From Cryptomeria japonica (Eukaryota > Streptophyta > Pinopsida > Cupressales > Cupressaceae): a stretch of DNA of 64,000 bases. The stretch lies in the NCBI RefSeq assembly GCF_030272615.1, contig NC_081406.1, forward strand, positions 244,087,218 through 244,151,217, read 5' to 3'. Numbering within the stretch: the first letter of the stretch is position 1; the number at the start of each line of letters is the position of its first letter. The position numbers and the translations under genes were made by a program. The notes under the pieces were generated by a model that was given only the letters and a program-made list of their open reading frames with translations, searched no databases and was not told the DNA's origin. This document shows, piece by piece, positions 47,760-58,396 of this stretch.

Positions 47760-49661
47760 ATAAAAAGAGTCCTGATAGATGGAGGAGCAGGTCTAAACAT
47801 TTGCACATTAAGCACTATCACACAATTGGGATATTCTGATAAAGCTGTGAATTCTACAAACAACATCACCATTAAAGCATATGATGATGAAGAGCGTTCA
47901 TTCAAGGGTACAGTCATCTTACCTCTCAGAGTTGGGCCAGTTACAAAGGATGTGGTCTATCAAGTCCTAGAATTAAATCTCACTTATAATATATTGCTAG
48001 GACGTCCTTGGATTCATGAAATGAGGGCAGTCCCATCCACATATCACCAATGCATTAAGTTTCCTCATAATGGAGTGGAAGTAACAGTTAACAGTGATCC
48101 TAATCCATTCATATACTGCAATAACCTGAAATCAAAGACCGAGACCTTCATTCCTAGTAATCGGGAGGTTGTTCCTTCGTTAGCATACATTGATCCTGAG
48201 TCATTAAAACCCTTGACCTCAAAACAAGGTGAGCTTAAAGGCAAGTTTCAGGACAAAGGCATGGGGGAATATACTTTCAATCAAACCATGTACTTACGAC
48301 AAGTCATGAGTTCCCCAAAAGAATATGGAAGACCACATCTTAACAAGCAAATCTCCATTATGATGCTCAAATGGGACCCTACTACCTTTCAAAGATGGGG
48401 TGAACTAGAAGAGGAAGATTTATACCAAATGCTTTTCAGGGACAATGAAGAAGAAACACAAGACCACATCAATCTACCATGTGAGAAATACGGTAAAGGC
48501 TTCAAAATTCTACAAAAATTCGGGTATGATGGAAAAAGCCCTCTGGGATTACGAAAGGAAGGCATCATTGAACCTTTACAACCTGAATTGACTCTCAAGA
48601 AGGAACGCTCGAAAGGACTTGGTTTCTTAAAGGTCCACACCCAAAGGATAGAAGAAGCCTTACAAATTAAAGCTGCCAAAATTCAACAAGAGAATCGCTA
48701 TTCCACAGATTCCAACGAATGGGAATGGGGTTCCAACAAGTCTTCTAGTGACTACGAGCTCACCGAGACATTCAAAGAGCTAGATGAACCCACAGAAGAA
48801 GAGGAGTTTTATAACAAGTTCAGAGTTGGTCAAGAAACAACCCATGAGGAGTCTACACAGTCCTTGTCTCAAGGTTCTAGGTTGAAATCACATAGGATGA
48901 GAACACCTATCCCAGAGTGCACTACTAGTGATGATAATTTGGATTCGCTCGCGATTGAGACTGATGAGGAGAGTGCCATCGATGACCTTGATAATTACCT
49001 TGACATACTCGAATATAACCACATCTTCACTCTTAGCCCCGTTAACTTCGAAGACACTAACGACCTTCCCCTTGTTCACCGCCAACTCATTGACTGGGAT
49101 CATGAAGGACCTGCACAGTTTGATACATTCCAAAATGATGAAGCTTTTATTGACTATTTGGGCATACGAGATGATCTTCCCCCTGGAGACCATAAAGCGA
49201 GATACACTATAGAACTCAATAGCGTGGCATATTTTGGTGTGGGTGTCGGACCTTCCAGTCACAAAAATGTGAAAATAAGAACAAATCAAGGGTCTTATGG
49301 CGAAAACCACACTGTGGTGCTGTCTGACCTCAAAAAAGTAAAAAGAAAGGACGTATCTGAGGGTGAAAACTTCTCCAAGGCACTCGAAGATGGAAGGCTC
49401 GACATTCTCCCAGCATCATATGAGGAAAAGTCATCCATGTTGTTAGAGGAGACTATCAAAACAAACATTGGTACAGAAGAGGTTCCACACAACATATTCC
49501 TAGCTCAATCACTGACAGAGTCCGAAAGGTCAAAATTCATAAGTTTCTTCAAAGAACGACAAATCAACTTCGCCTGGTCATACGCTGATATGCCTGGATT
49601 AGATCCGGATTTGGTAATGCATCATTTGACAGTCAAACCGGGGGCAAAACCAGTAAAATAG
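47760..49661 (+). pseudogene. Tat protease, linker and G-patch region
   Basis: Directly after the gag stop the frame reads VLIDGGAGLNICTLSTITQL, an aspartic protease active site of the Tat type, then YNILLGRPWIHEMRAVPSTY. Around 48487-48627 a G-patch-like domain is seen (KILQKFGYDGKSPLGLRKEG, then IIEPLQPEL and KGLGF). An acidic linker follows. The RT N-terminus (FAWSYADMPGLDPDLVMHHL) precedes the TAG at 49659-49661, which sits in the same frame as the downstream RT. Confidence 0.88.
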
Positions 49662-51014
49662 AAATTAAGAAAAATGCATCCACAAGTGGCATTATTAGTC
49701 AAGGCAGAACTTGAGAAATTACTCAATGACGGATTCATACGCCCAATTGATTATCCTGAATGGATCTCCAACTTGGTACCTGTTAGTAAACTAGATCGCA
49801 GCATCAGAATTTGCACAGATTTCAGAGACATCAACAAAGCTTGTCCAAAGGATGACTTCCCATTACCAAATATTGACTTGATTGTTGATCTCACAGCAAG
49901 TCATGAAATGTTATCATTGATGGATGGATTCTCTGGTTATAATCAAATAAGGATCGCACCTGAGGATCAACATAAAACAACATTTACTTGTCCGTGGGGA
50001 ACTTTCTGCTGGAATGTCATGCCTTTCGGGCTAAAGAATGCAGGTGCTACATATGAAAGAGCCATGACTACTATCTTTCATGATCTCATGCATGTAACTG
50101 TGGAAGATTATGTTGACGACCTCTTGGGCAAATCAATAGACAGAAATACACATTTGGACATACTTTCAGTCGTCTTTGATCGGTTGGAAAAATACAAAGT
50201 AAGATTAAACCCCAAGAAATGTGTCTTTGGAGTAACCTCTGGGAAGCTCCTAGGATTCATTGTATCCAAAAGGGGAATTGAAGCTGATCCAGCAAAAGCC
50301 AAGGCCATCTTGGAAATGCAACCACCAATAAATATCAGTCAACTTCGATCCTTACAAGGCAGACTCCATTCTATCCGAAGATTCATAGCACAACTGGTAG
50401 ATAAGTGTAATCCTTTTCAGCACCTGCTGCATAAAAACATCAAATTCAAATGGGATGATAACTGTCAACAGGCTTTCCAGACGCTCAAAGATTATCTTCT
50501 TAATCCGCCAGTTCTGATGCCACCAGTTCTAGATCAGCCTCTGTTACTATACATATTAGCTACTCCAACAGCACTGGGGGCACTCTTAGCACAACAAAGT
50601 GCTGAAGGCAAGGAAAAAGCAGTATACTATATCAGTCGCACATTGGTGGGATACGAGCTAAATTACACACCAATTGAGTGTGCATGTCTCGCCATGGTCT
50701 TTGCTTCACAGAAATTACGACATTACATGCTCACTCATAAGATTAAGTTAGTTGCAAGGATAGACCCATTGAAATACCTTCTTAACAAAGAGACACTTAC
50801 TAGGCGACTAGCCAAATGGGTAATGATACTGAGTGAATTCGACATCAAGTATGTGGATAGAAAAGCAATAAAAGGACAAGCCATCACAGATCAATTAGCA
50901 GATGCTCCCATGATAGATGATGTTCCTCTAAGTTCTGAATTTCCAGATGAATCCATTTTGACAATGTCACATGCGAAGCCATGGCAACTGTACTTTGGCG
51001 GCTCATACACATAG
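49662..51014 (+). pseudogene. Tat reverse transcriptase and first RNase H
   Basis: RT motifs in order: FIRPIDYPEWISNLVPV, RICTDFRDINKACPKDDFPL, MDGFSGYNQIRIAPEDQHKT, MPFGLKNAGATYERAM and the catalytic EDYVDDLLGKS, then LRSLQGRLHSIRRFIAQL. The gypsy RNase H follows (TALGALLAQQSAEGKEKAVY, SQKLRHYMLTHK) and looks worn. The frame ends in a TAG at 51012-51014 just inside the second RNase H. Confidence 0.93.
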
Positions 51015-51602
51015 CATGGGGCAGGAGCTGGCATCCTCTTTATAACTCCTCAAGGGGATTCTATACCAAAATCATACCGCTTATCATTTCCTTGCACTAA
51101 CAATATAGCGGAGTATGAGGCATTAACAACAGGATTACGAATTGCAGTTCAATGGAAGATCCAGGAACTTCGTGTTTTTGGGGATTCCCAACTTGTCATC
51201 CGTCAAGCAACTGATGATTACCAAACAAAAGATGAAAATTTAATGCCTTATAAACAAATGGTGGATGACCTGAAATAACACTTCATAAAGATAGATTTTG
51301 AGCAGATACCAAGAGAGCAGAATCGCGCCGCAGATGCCATGGCTACAATTGCTTCACTGATTGATCTACCTCCAAACGAGACCCGCTATGAGTTCTTGGT
51401 GGATAACCTTTTGGTCCCTTCATATGAGATCATGCCTACTGAAACTATATGTGTTGTCGGTCCCGAATCCCAGTTATATGGTTCCATTTTCACATACCTA
51501 CGCGACAATACTTTACCTCCTGATCTATCAAATAACCAACGTCGCACTTTCATTCACCAATCCTCTAGATGTGTCATTTTAGCTGATATCCTATACCGGT
51601 GA
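51015..51602 (+). pseudogene. Tat second (archaeal-type) RNase H
   Basis: WQLYFGGSYT before the stop and HGAGAGILFITPQGDSIPKS after it, then NNIAEYEALTTGLRIAVQWK, VFGDSQLVIRQ and REQNRAADAMATIAS give the full aRNH pattern, with the first catalytic Asp (FDG) changed to Gly. The E of AEYEAL, the D of GDSQL and the D of AADAM are kept. Stops are at 51276-51278 (TAA) and 51600-51602 (TGA). This second RNase H defines the Tat lineage. Confidence 0.88.
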
Positions 51603-52730
51603 GGTCTAGATGGCACTCTTCTTAGATGTTTAGAAAGCGACGAAGCTCAGATTGCGTTACGGGAAGTGCATGAAGGGATATGTGGTCCACATGCTAGTGG
51701 TCCTACCTTGGCCAAGAAACTCATCAGGACGGGATATTACTGACCCAATATGGAGAAAGACTCATATCATTTTGTCAATAAATGTAAGCAATGCCAAATT
51801 CATGGAGACCTTATACATGCGCCAGCACAAGAACTTCAACCACTGGCGTCTCCTTGGCCCTTTTGTCAATTGGGACTCGATCTCATAGGCAAGATTCACC
51901 CTCCTTCTTCCAATGGTCACAAATTCATTATCACTGCCACAGAGTATTTTACAAAATGGATTGAATTCGTGCCTCTCACACAAGTTACTAGAAAACAGAT
52001 TGCTACATTCATCCTCAACTATATCATTTGCCAATACGGTATTCCTATTTCTATTATCACTGATAATGGGTGTCCCTTCAAAAATCAGGATGTTCGTGAA
52101 CTCTATGATCGCTTCCATATCTCTCATCGTTTCTCCACACCATATTACCCCCAAGGTAATGGCCAAGCTGAGGTGTCTAACAAAACAATCCTCAAAATCC
52201 TGAAGAAGACAGTCGATGATGCTGGTCGTAATTGGCATATCCAACTTAATCCTGCACTTTGGGCCTATCGCACAAGTGTCCGCACACCTACAGGAGCTAC
52301 ACCCTATTCACTTGTCTATGGCGCTGAAGCTATCTTGCCTATTGAGGTCGAGCTACCCTCTTTACGAGTCTCTTTGCAAAACATCATCAGTGACGAAGAC
52401 TATAGGGTCTCTCTCTTGCAAAAGCTGGAACTACTGGATGAACGAAGACAAACTGTTTTCAATCATCTCAAGGCTTACCAACAATGAATGAGTTGCAGCT
52501 ACAATCACAAGGTCAAGCCTCGCACATTTGAGGTAGGTGACTTAGTTCTTAGAGAAAATCCTAAAAATCAACAAGACAGAGAGAAGAAGGGCAAGTTCGA
52601 ACCAAACTGGCTTGGTCCTTACATTATTACAGCAGCATATGGATCTGGTGCATATCAGCTCTCAACTACAAAAGGTGAACCTTTGGAGGATCCTATCAAT
52701 AGCATGCACCTTTGCAAGTTCTACACATAG
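51603..52730 (+). pseudogene. Tat integrase
   Basis: The zinc-binding part reads HEGICGPHASGPTLAKKLIR and CKQCQIHGD. A TGA at 51741-51743 replaces the usual Trp after YY. The DDE core shows the D of LGLDLIGKI, the D of IITDNGCPFKN and the E of NGQAEVSNKTILKILKK. The C-terminal part keeps FEVGDLVLRENPKNQ and a GPYIITAAYGSGAYQL strand block. A TGA at 52485-52487 lies before it. The real end is the TAG at 52728-52730. No chromodomain is present. Confidence 0.92.
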
Positions 52731-53050
52731 CTCTTCGGAATATCCTAATTTCAAAAATAAAAAAAATTCAAAAAAATTCAAAAATACAAAAAAATTATAA
52801 AAACAAACAAAAAAACGTTACTTGGTGAAAACCTGGCAAACAGGCGCCTTGTGACACAAAAAATATTGAAAAATCGAAAAAAAAAGTAAAGAGAAATAAT
52901 TTCGTCCAACGGTGAAAACCACTTCGGTGGTGCCCTGGGCAAGTACCATGGTGAAAACTGGGTCACCAGCGCCATGTGTAGAGACATTGCTCCTCCCTCC
53001 TTCAGGATTCACTTTCATCCTTTCACTTTGCACACACTCACAACTTATTC
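52731..53050 (+). other. A-rich spacer and ggtgaaaac hairpins after pol
   Basis: Three ggtgaaaac motifs (52824, 52911, 52950) occur here. The second overlaps a perfect accac-ttcg-gtggt hairpin at 52918-52931, and the third can pair as ggtga/tcacc. The leader hairpin at 43830-43851 carries the same ggtgaaaac in its loop. Confidence 0.5.
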
Positions 53051-53880
53051 GTTCATAATAAACTTACCCATTCCCATCATGGCTTGTTATTGAGCTACCC
53101 AAGATTGGTTAGCCATTCATAATAAACCTCCCTTTTCACCCCCTTTTTCCATCCATAATAAACCAGATCCTATCTGTGGCTAAGGCAAATCCTACGTCTA
53201 GTGATGGGTGTGGAACTGAGAACATCACATGTTTTGAGGAGTACAGTTTCTTCCAGCTTCCTTCAGTCTATCCGTGCACAATCCGCAATAAAGCAACATT
53301 TGCATCACAGATCCGCAATAAAGTTTCATCTTCTCCGCAATAAAGTATCAGTTTCATGGATTCAGTCAGTTTCAAATGAGACACAATAGCAACAATGGGC
53401 TTCAACAAATCAAATCTTTCAACAGACTCAGACAACATATGGTTCAGTGCTATCTATCCTTTCTGTGAAAGTAAACATTGTGACCACAATCGAATGATAC
53501 TTATACAAGTGACAAGAGACACTAAACTTGAGGACTACAGTGGATGTTGGTGTCGAGTCTTGGTTTTCTTTTGATTTTATCTTTTTTGGTGACATGTCTT
53601 TTAGCTTTTCCGGGATGTCTTTGACTAGAGATTCTATCTCCAGGATGTCTTTGACTAGAAAGGCGAGGATGGGGTATCATCACCTATTTGTATTTGCTGT
53701 CTATGGATTGTCTCTTAGTAATGCTATGACTTGTCCAAGGATATGAGGACACTGTGAGTCTAGTGTGAACTGGGGCATTCCTTGTTTGTGACTGTCTTAT
53801 CTCCATGCAAACAGGTACAATGACTTTCTGGGTCGAACATATGTCTCGATTGTCATAACCTACTTGCCATAATAAAGCTC
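53050..53880 (+). repeat. Cluster of C(A/G)(T/C)AATAAA motifs
   Basis: cataataaac or cgcaataaag occurs seven times (near 53054, 53117, 53153, 53282, 53311, 53336 and 53868), each containing a poly(A)-signal hexamer. A 17-base ggatgtctttgactaga is also repeated at about 53612 and 53642. No coding frame is supported. Confidence 0.6.
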
Positions 53881-53999
53881 AATGATGATAACGCACAAGA
53901 AGCTCTTCCACTTTCATATCTTCTATCTTTCATCCCCCTTTCTTGATTGACTTCCATCGTCCTTCTCGAGTCCGCGTAGCCTGCTATCGCATGACTGAG

Positions 54000-54330
54000 T
54001 ATAATGACACACCAAAAACATTTGCATTTCATGTAGTTTCATCTGCATTACCACATATAAGTATTTCATACATACATATATATATCACAACTGCATCACA
54101 TCCTACACACAACACCTGTTAGCACAATTTACATTTGCATTATCATATTCATCTGCATTACATACATTTACATTTGCATCATGCATAACATTTTAAAACA
54201 TAAAAGAACAAAAATACTGCATTGCATCATATACATATTTGCATCCATCTCATAAAAAAACATCACATAAGAACATCTCATCACATAGGTACACATGCAT
54301 ATAGCTACCGCAAAGATGAATCATCTCATA
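54000..54330 (+). other. catttgcat-rich non-coding stretch
   Basis: tttgcat and tctgcatta are repeated loosely through AT-rich DNA. No gene is seen. Confidence 0.4.
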
Positions 54331-54399
54331 TATATATAAATAAAGTGTCATGATACAATGATGTCAAAATCATATGGCTACAAAAAGCACCCGCAGGTG

Positions 54400-56374
54400 T
54401 CTACAATACAAAAATGGTACAAAACTGATACAAAGGGAGCCCTCTAAGGCTATGATGAACTCCCTCCCTCGGAGTTGCCTAGCCTCGGTGGAATCTGAGC
54501 CCCTGAAGGACCCGCCCCAGGATCATCATGCCTGTCCCCTCTATCTGGTGGTGGTGGAGGACCCATAACCCCACCACTCGATGCATGTCTCCTCCAGCTC
54601 CCTCATATAGTTGTCGTTGTACGCGACGGTCTATGGAAGCTCCTCACCCACTGATCTACTGGCACTGCACCATAATAGAGGTCTCTCCAGTAGGTGATCT
54701 CCTCCCCTGCCCATAGGACATAAGCATATCCTGCCCCTGTATCCTCCGCTGCCTGTCTCCCTGCCCTCAGTGCAGTCTCAGCCTCTGTATAGCACTGGAT
54801 AGCCTAATCCCGCTCCCGCTCAGTATCTCTGAGCCTCCTCCTGAGCTGATCCCTCTCCCTCTCCAGCTCCTGCTCTCATCTACTTGGCCCTGGCAGATCT
54901 CCCTCAGATCTAGCAACTCCTCCTCCACTGGGTCAACCCCCTCTGCCTCTGTCTGTGGCTCCCCCTCTGCGAGTGCCTGCCCCTGTACCTGTACCTGTAC
55001 CTGTACTGGTGCCTATCTCTATCCCTGTCCCTATATTTGTACCTGCCTGGGACCCTGTGCTGCTAGCACCTGTAAAGGCAATCCACTGTGACCCCTCACC
55101 ACCCAAGCCTACCTCTCCTCTCCACCCTCCCTCTGAGGTGCAAACCGCCTCTCTCCAACTACTCCCCTCCTCCTCCGTCGGCCTCTACCCCCATCACCTC
55201 CACCCTCCTCATCATCTCCCCCCCATCTCCCTCCAATGCCTCTCCTGGATCTGTCAACCGTGGGAACGGATGCTCTGCCCAATAAGATGTATACTCGGCA
55301 TCCATGCCGGCATCCTCAATCTCTGGCCACATATCCTAGGGTAGGGGTATCATCTCCACTAGCTGAGTCACTGCCTGATCATACAACAGCAAGGGCCCAA
55401 ACTGTGCCTGATCTCTAACTGTGCGGGCATACATGCCTGAGCCCCGGGGCATCCTCTGAATCCGGCCAAACTGTCGGCCAATCCTATCTACAAGCTATCT
55501 CTCTAGTACATAGGTCATCCGCCCAATCAGGTACCTGCTCCAGAAGGTGTACGACAACTCAACTGCATCATCCTCCCACTGCTCGCAGCCCAGATATGGT
55601 CGCCATATGACCTCATCAATGTCGTCCAACACTCGCCGCCAATGCTCTAACTTGCCAATCCGCGGCTGTGATGTGATCATATCATACAAATGTACAAAGC
55701 TGCGTCCATGACCCTTGCCCCTGAAGTGTATCAATCGGGTAACCGGCAGATGCTTGTAGGCCCATACCTGCAGCAGTGTCACTCCACAGCCCAATCCTAC
55801 TGATCCATGATAAACAAACTGGTGAAGCTCATAATACAAATGGGTCAGCACACATGGTCCCCAGGCATATCTGGTGTGCTGCGTCACCAATGTCTCCAGT
55901 GTTCCTCCCTAGCCCACAGCCAAACCCCGTGTTGCCCTATCCAGACACAGGAACCCACTGATGGCTCCTCCTACCACTACCGGCAATGCTAACCCTGTGG
56001 CTGTCATGGTGTCCCATGCCACATGTCCTGCCCTCATCTCCAGTCCTAGGTCCTGGAACACCCATCTCAATGCCTCCTTGTCTCCATCTCGGTCGTATGG
56101 GATCAACTCCCCATTGATCGGTATCCTCAATATCCTGTATACATCCTCTAGGGTGACTGTCATCTCATCCATCGGCAAATGAAACGTGCACGTCTCAGAG
56201 TGCCATCTCTCAGCTAGCGCAGTCAGCAAACCCATGTTTGCCCGAAACTTAGGCACATACAGTACATGTCTCAAACCCATCTCCTCGATGGCAGCTCTGT
56301 CCTCGAGCGACAACTCAGGTCGCAACCTCTACGTCGACGGAAATCTCTCCCGTGACTCTAGCATCGGCAAGTAC
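54400..56374 (-). pseudogene. Antisense plant-mobile-domain (PMD) ORF inside the Tat element
   Basis: On the strand opposite to gag-pol a frame starts at the ATG at 56374 (MLESRERFPST), meets a TAG, and continues RPELSLEDRAAIEEMGLRHV, LYVPKFRANMGLLTALAERW, TCTFHLPMDEMTVTLEDVYR and ILRIPINGELIPYDRDGD. After a TAG at 55909-55911 it goes on in the same frame: RYAWGPCVLTHLYYELHQFV, AYKHLPVTRLIHFRGKGH and YLGCEQWEDDAVELSYTFWS, then after another stop RQFGRIQRMPRGSGMYARTV. This is the plant mobile domain order of MAIN/MAIL-like and transposon PMD proteins, with HLPxxEMTVTLEDV and the late RQFG block. The C-terminal part (below 55300) is low-complexity and includes a (ctgtac)n run at 54982-55006. 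Confidence 0.85.
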
Positions 56375-56408
56375 TCTTGCAGTCAAACAACTCAATCATG
56401 TCAGTCAT

Positions 56409-56690
56409 AGTGGCATTCACTATTTATCACAAAATGCTACTTTTTATCTAAATGCATCTGGCTATCTACTCTAGTGACACTCACTGTTCATCACAAAGTG
56501 TTGCTTTTATCCTAGTAGTACTCCCTGTTTATCACAAAGTACTATGTGTGTGACACTCACTGTTCATCACAACGTGTTACTCACATTTGCACTCCTTGTT
56601 CATCACAAAGTGCTGCTCATACTCTAGTACTCCCTGTTCATCACAAAGTACTCTATCTTGGTACTCACTGTTCATCACAAAGTGCCTTGA
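56409..56690 (+). repeat. Array of seven stem-loops with a constant loop and changing stems
   Basis: Seven units share a loop close to cactgttcatcacaa, flanked by arms that differ from unit to unit but stay complementary. Arms are gcatt/aatgc, acact/agtgt, gtact/agtac, acac/gtgt, gcact/agtgc, gtact/agtac and ggtact/agtgcc; the first two extend to nine pairs (agtggcatt/aatgctact and agtgacact/agtgttgct) when G-T pairs are counted. Unit spacing is 35-50 bases. The G-T pairs would be C-A mismatches on the other strand, so the plus-strand RNA is the likely structured molecule. Confidence 0.85.
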
Positions 56691-56814
56691 TTTATCCTAG
56701 TCTTCCCTAGAGGACCTGCTTGAGTGTATCCTCTCAGCAGCTTATCCAATCGACAGCGTATGTTTATCATAGAACTATCGATTTGACCCAGAAAATGCAA
56801 ATTCACACTTTTTC

Positions 56815-57078
56815 AAACACAAACACGCTTACATGACATAAACGTGCTTTTAGACTGCACAGACACACCTAAAAAACACAGACGCGCCTGTTTGACACAG
56901 ATGTGCCTATGCTCTGCACAGACGCGCTTGGGCTGCACAGACGTGCCTTCTTGGCACAAATGCGCCTGCACATCACAGACGCGGCCGTAATTGACACAAA
57001 CGCGGGTTCCAACGTAGACGCGCCTAGCACAAACACAGACGCGCCTCACGAGCACAGACGCGCCTGGCACCAACGCAG
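56815..57078 (-). repeat. CGCGTCTGTG motif array C, inverted
   Basis: About fourteen copies of cacagacgcg and variants, spaced 15-25 bases apart. They are the reverse complement of arrays A and B in the leader of the same element. Open frames on both strands here (for example RVCV-rich on the minus strand) are by-products of the repeat. Confidence 0.9.
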
Positions 57079-57598
57079 TGAGCCTGGACATTTTTTGACA
57101 CTTTTTGGACCCTAGTCTAAGCGCATTTATGACCCTATCTAGCATGCATTAATGACAAAAATTAAATGCGTCAAAGTACGAGGAGGTTTGGTAGTACTTA
57201 CCGGCTCTCCTGCCTCTGCTGGCCTCTAGAATCGGCGAACACAGTCGAATCTGTGAGTGAAGGCCATCGCTGCTGACTGCTCCTGCTCTATCTTCGCTCT
57301 GCAATATGCTCTCGTGGATGTGTAGATGACAATGAGGATGTATTTTCTCCCGTGGTCTATCTTATAGCCTACCCTAGCCCTAGCCCTCGTTTTCCGAGTC
57401 AGTCTTCACTATCCCGTGACTCTGTCACTTTATCCAGTCAGTCCATTCTAGCCTTTCTTTCTTATCGAGAGATTGTCTATGATCTTTGCAGACATTTTCA
57501 TCCAATCTCTCGAGGGGGCATATCATTCCCATTCTGGGGCAACTCTGTATCAGTTCATCTTATCTTCTTTGAAACAACGCGACAAGCCGCATTGTCTC
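57079..57598 (+). other. 3' untranslated region of the Tat element
   Basis: No gene or repeat is recognised. A 97-codon frame at 57352-57645 runs into the LTR and has no domain. Confidence 0.5.
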
Positions 57599-57612
57599 AA
57601 AGAGGGGCAAAA
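57599..57612 (+). other. Polypurine tract of the Tat element
   Basis: aaagaggggcaaaa ends directly at the 3' LTR, as expected for plus-strand priming, with one internal C. Confidence 0.8.
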
Positions 57613-58391
57613 TGTAGACACCTAAAATTGTCCAAGTCTAATTAAATAAATATTTTATTTATTTAATTACTTTAGCCTAATTCTTCTATTAATTAAATAA
57701 ATCTTTATTTATTTAATTAATTCATTTATCCTCTTCTAGCCTTATTTCTCATTTAAATAAATACATTTATTTATTTAAATTATCATTTTCCTAAATTAAA
57801 AAATATTTTATTTATTTAATTATCCCACTTCTTCTATTAATTAAATAAATCTTTATTTATTTAATTAATTCATTAACCTTTTCTACCCATGACACATGTC
57901 ATTTATCTCTTAATTCATACACTACATACCCCTTTCATTATTTTATTATTTCTTTTACCTACCCTCTAATCATAGTTGACCTCCTTTTACACCTCTCAAT
58001 CTTATCCCTCCATTTCATATTGTGTCTTCTATATAAGGAGATGTTTCCCTCATTATCAAACCCTAATCATTCATGCTAATCATCTTTTATGCAATTGACT
58101 ACACTACGATCCTACTTGCAACCACATTCCGTTCTTTGTTGAGCTCTTGTGCACATAAAATCTGAGAGCAAATATATCAAGCAAGATCAATGGAGATAGG
58201 AAGAATGGAGATCAACACCCTATTGGACATGTGATGGTGTAATCTTCGTGATTTCGTTTGATTTGCATTGTCTTAGGTAATCTTCATATGCTATGGTGGA
58301 TCTTTGTTGATTGTTAGGCTAGGGTTTTGTGGTTGAATGCATATAGCCTTTCAATATTGTTATTATCGTTATCCATTTTTCACCATATACA
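57613..58391 (+). repeat. 3' LTR of the Tat element
   Basis: 779 bp, same ends as the 5' LTR. It keeps a complete palindrome (aattaaataaat-atttt-atttatttaatt) near 57641-57669 that is missing 17 bases in the 5' LTR. Confidence 0.96.
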
Positions 58392-58396
58392 ACTAC

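Larger units (their letters stand above)
42207..58391 (+). mobile_element. Tat-lineage Ty3-gypsy retrotransposon, 16.2 kb
   Basis: The element is bounded by LTRs (42207-42969 and 57613-58391) and the target duplication actac (42202-42206 and 58392-58396). Order: LTR, primer site, 2.2-kb leader, gag, protease, G-patch, RT, RNase H, a second archaeal-type RNase H, integrase, 4.9-kb 3' region, polypurine tract, LTR. The second RNase H, the lack of a chromodomain and the great size place it in the Tat group. The LTRs differ at about 12 bases and one 17-base deletion, so the insertion is recent. Gag-pol is one frame with seven stops, so this copy is not autonomous. Confidence 0.96.

Noticed and set aside
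54955-55344. Pro-rich 129-codon plus open frame
   Set aside because: It is the shadow of the low-complexity C-terminal part of the antisense PMD ORF.
56813-57145. 110-codon minus frame with RVCV repeats
   Set aside because: It is produced by the short CACAGACGCG repeat and a second frame on the other strand is equally open.
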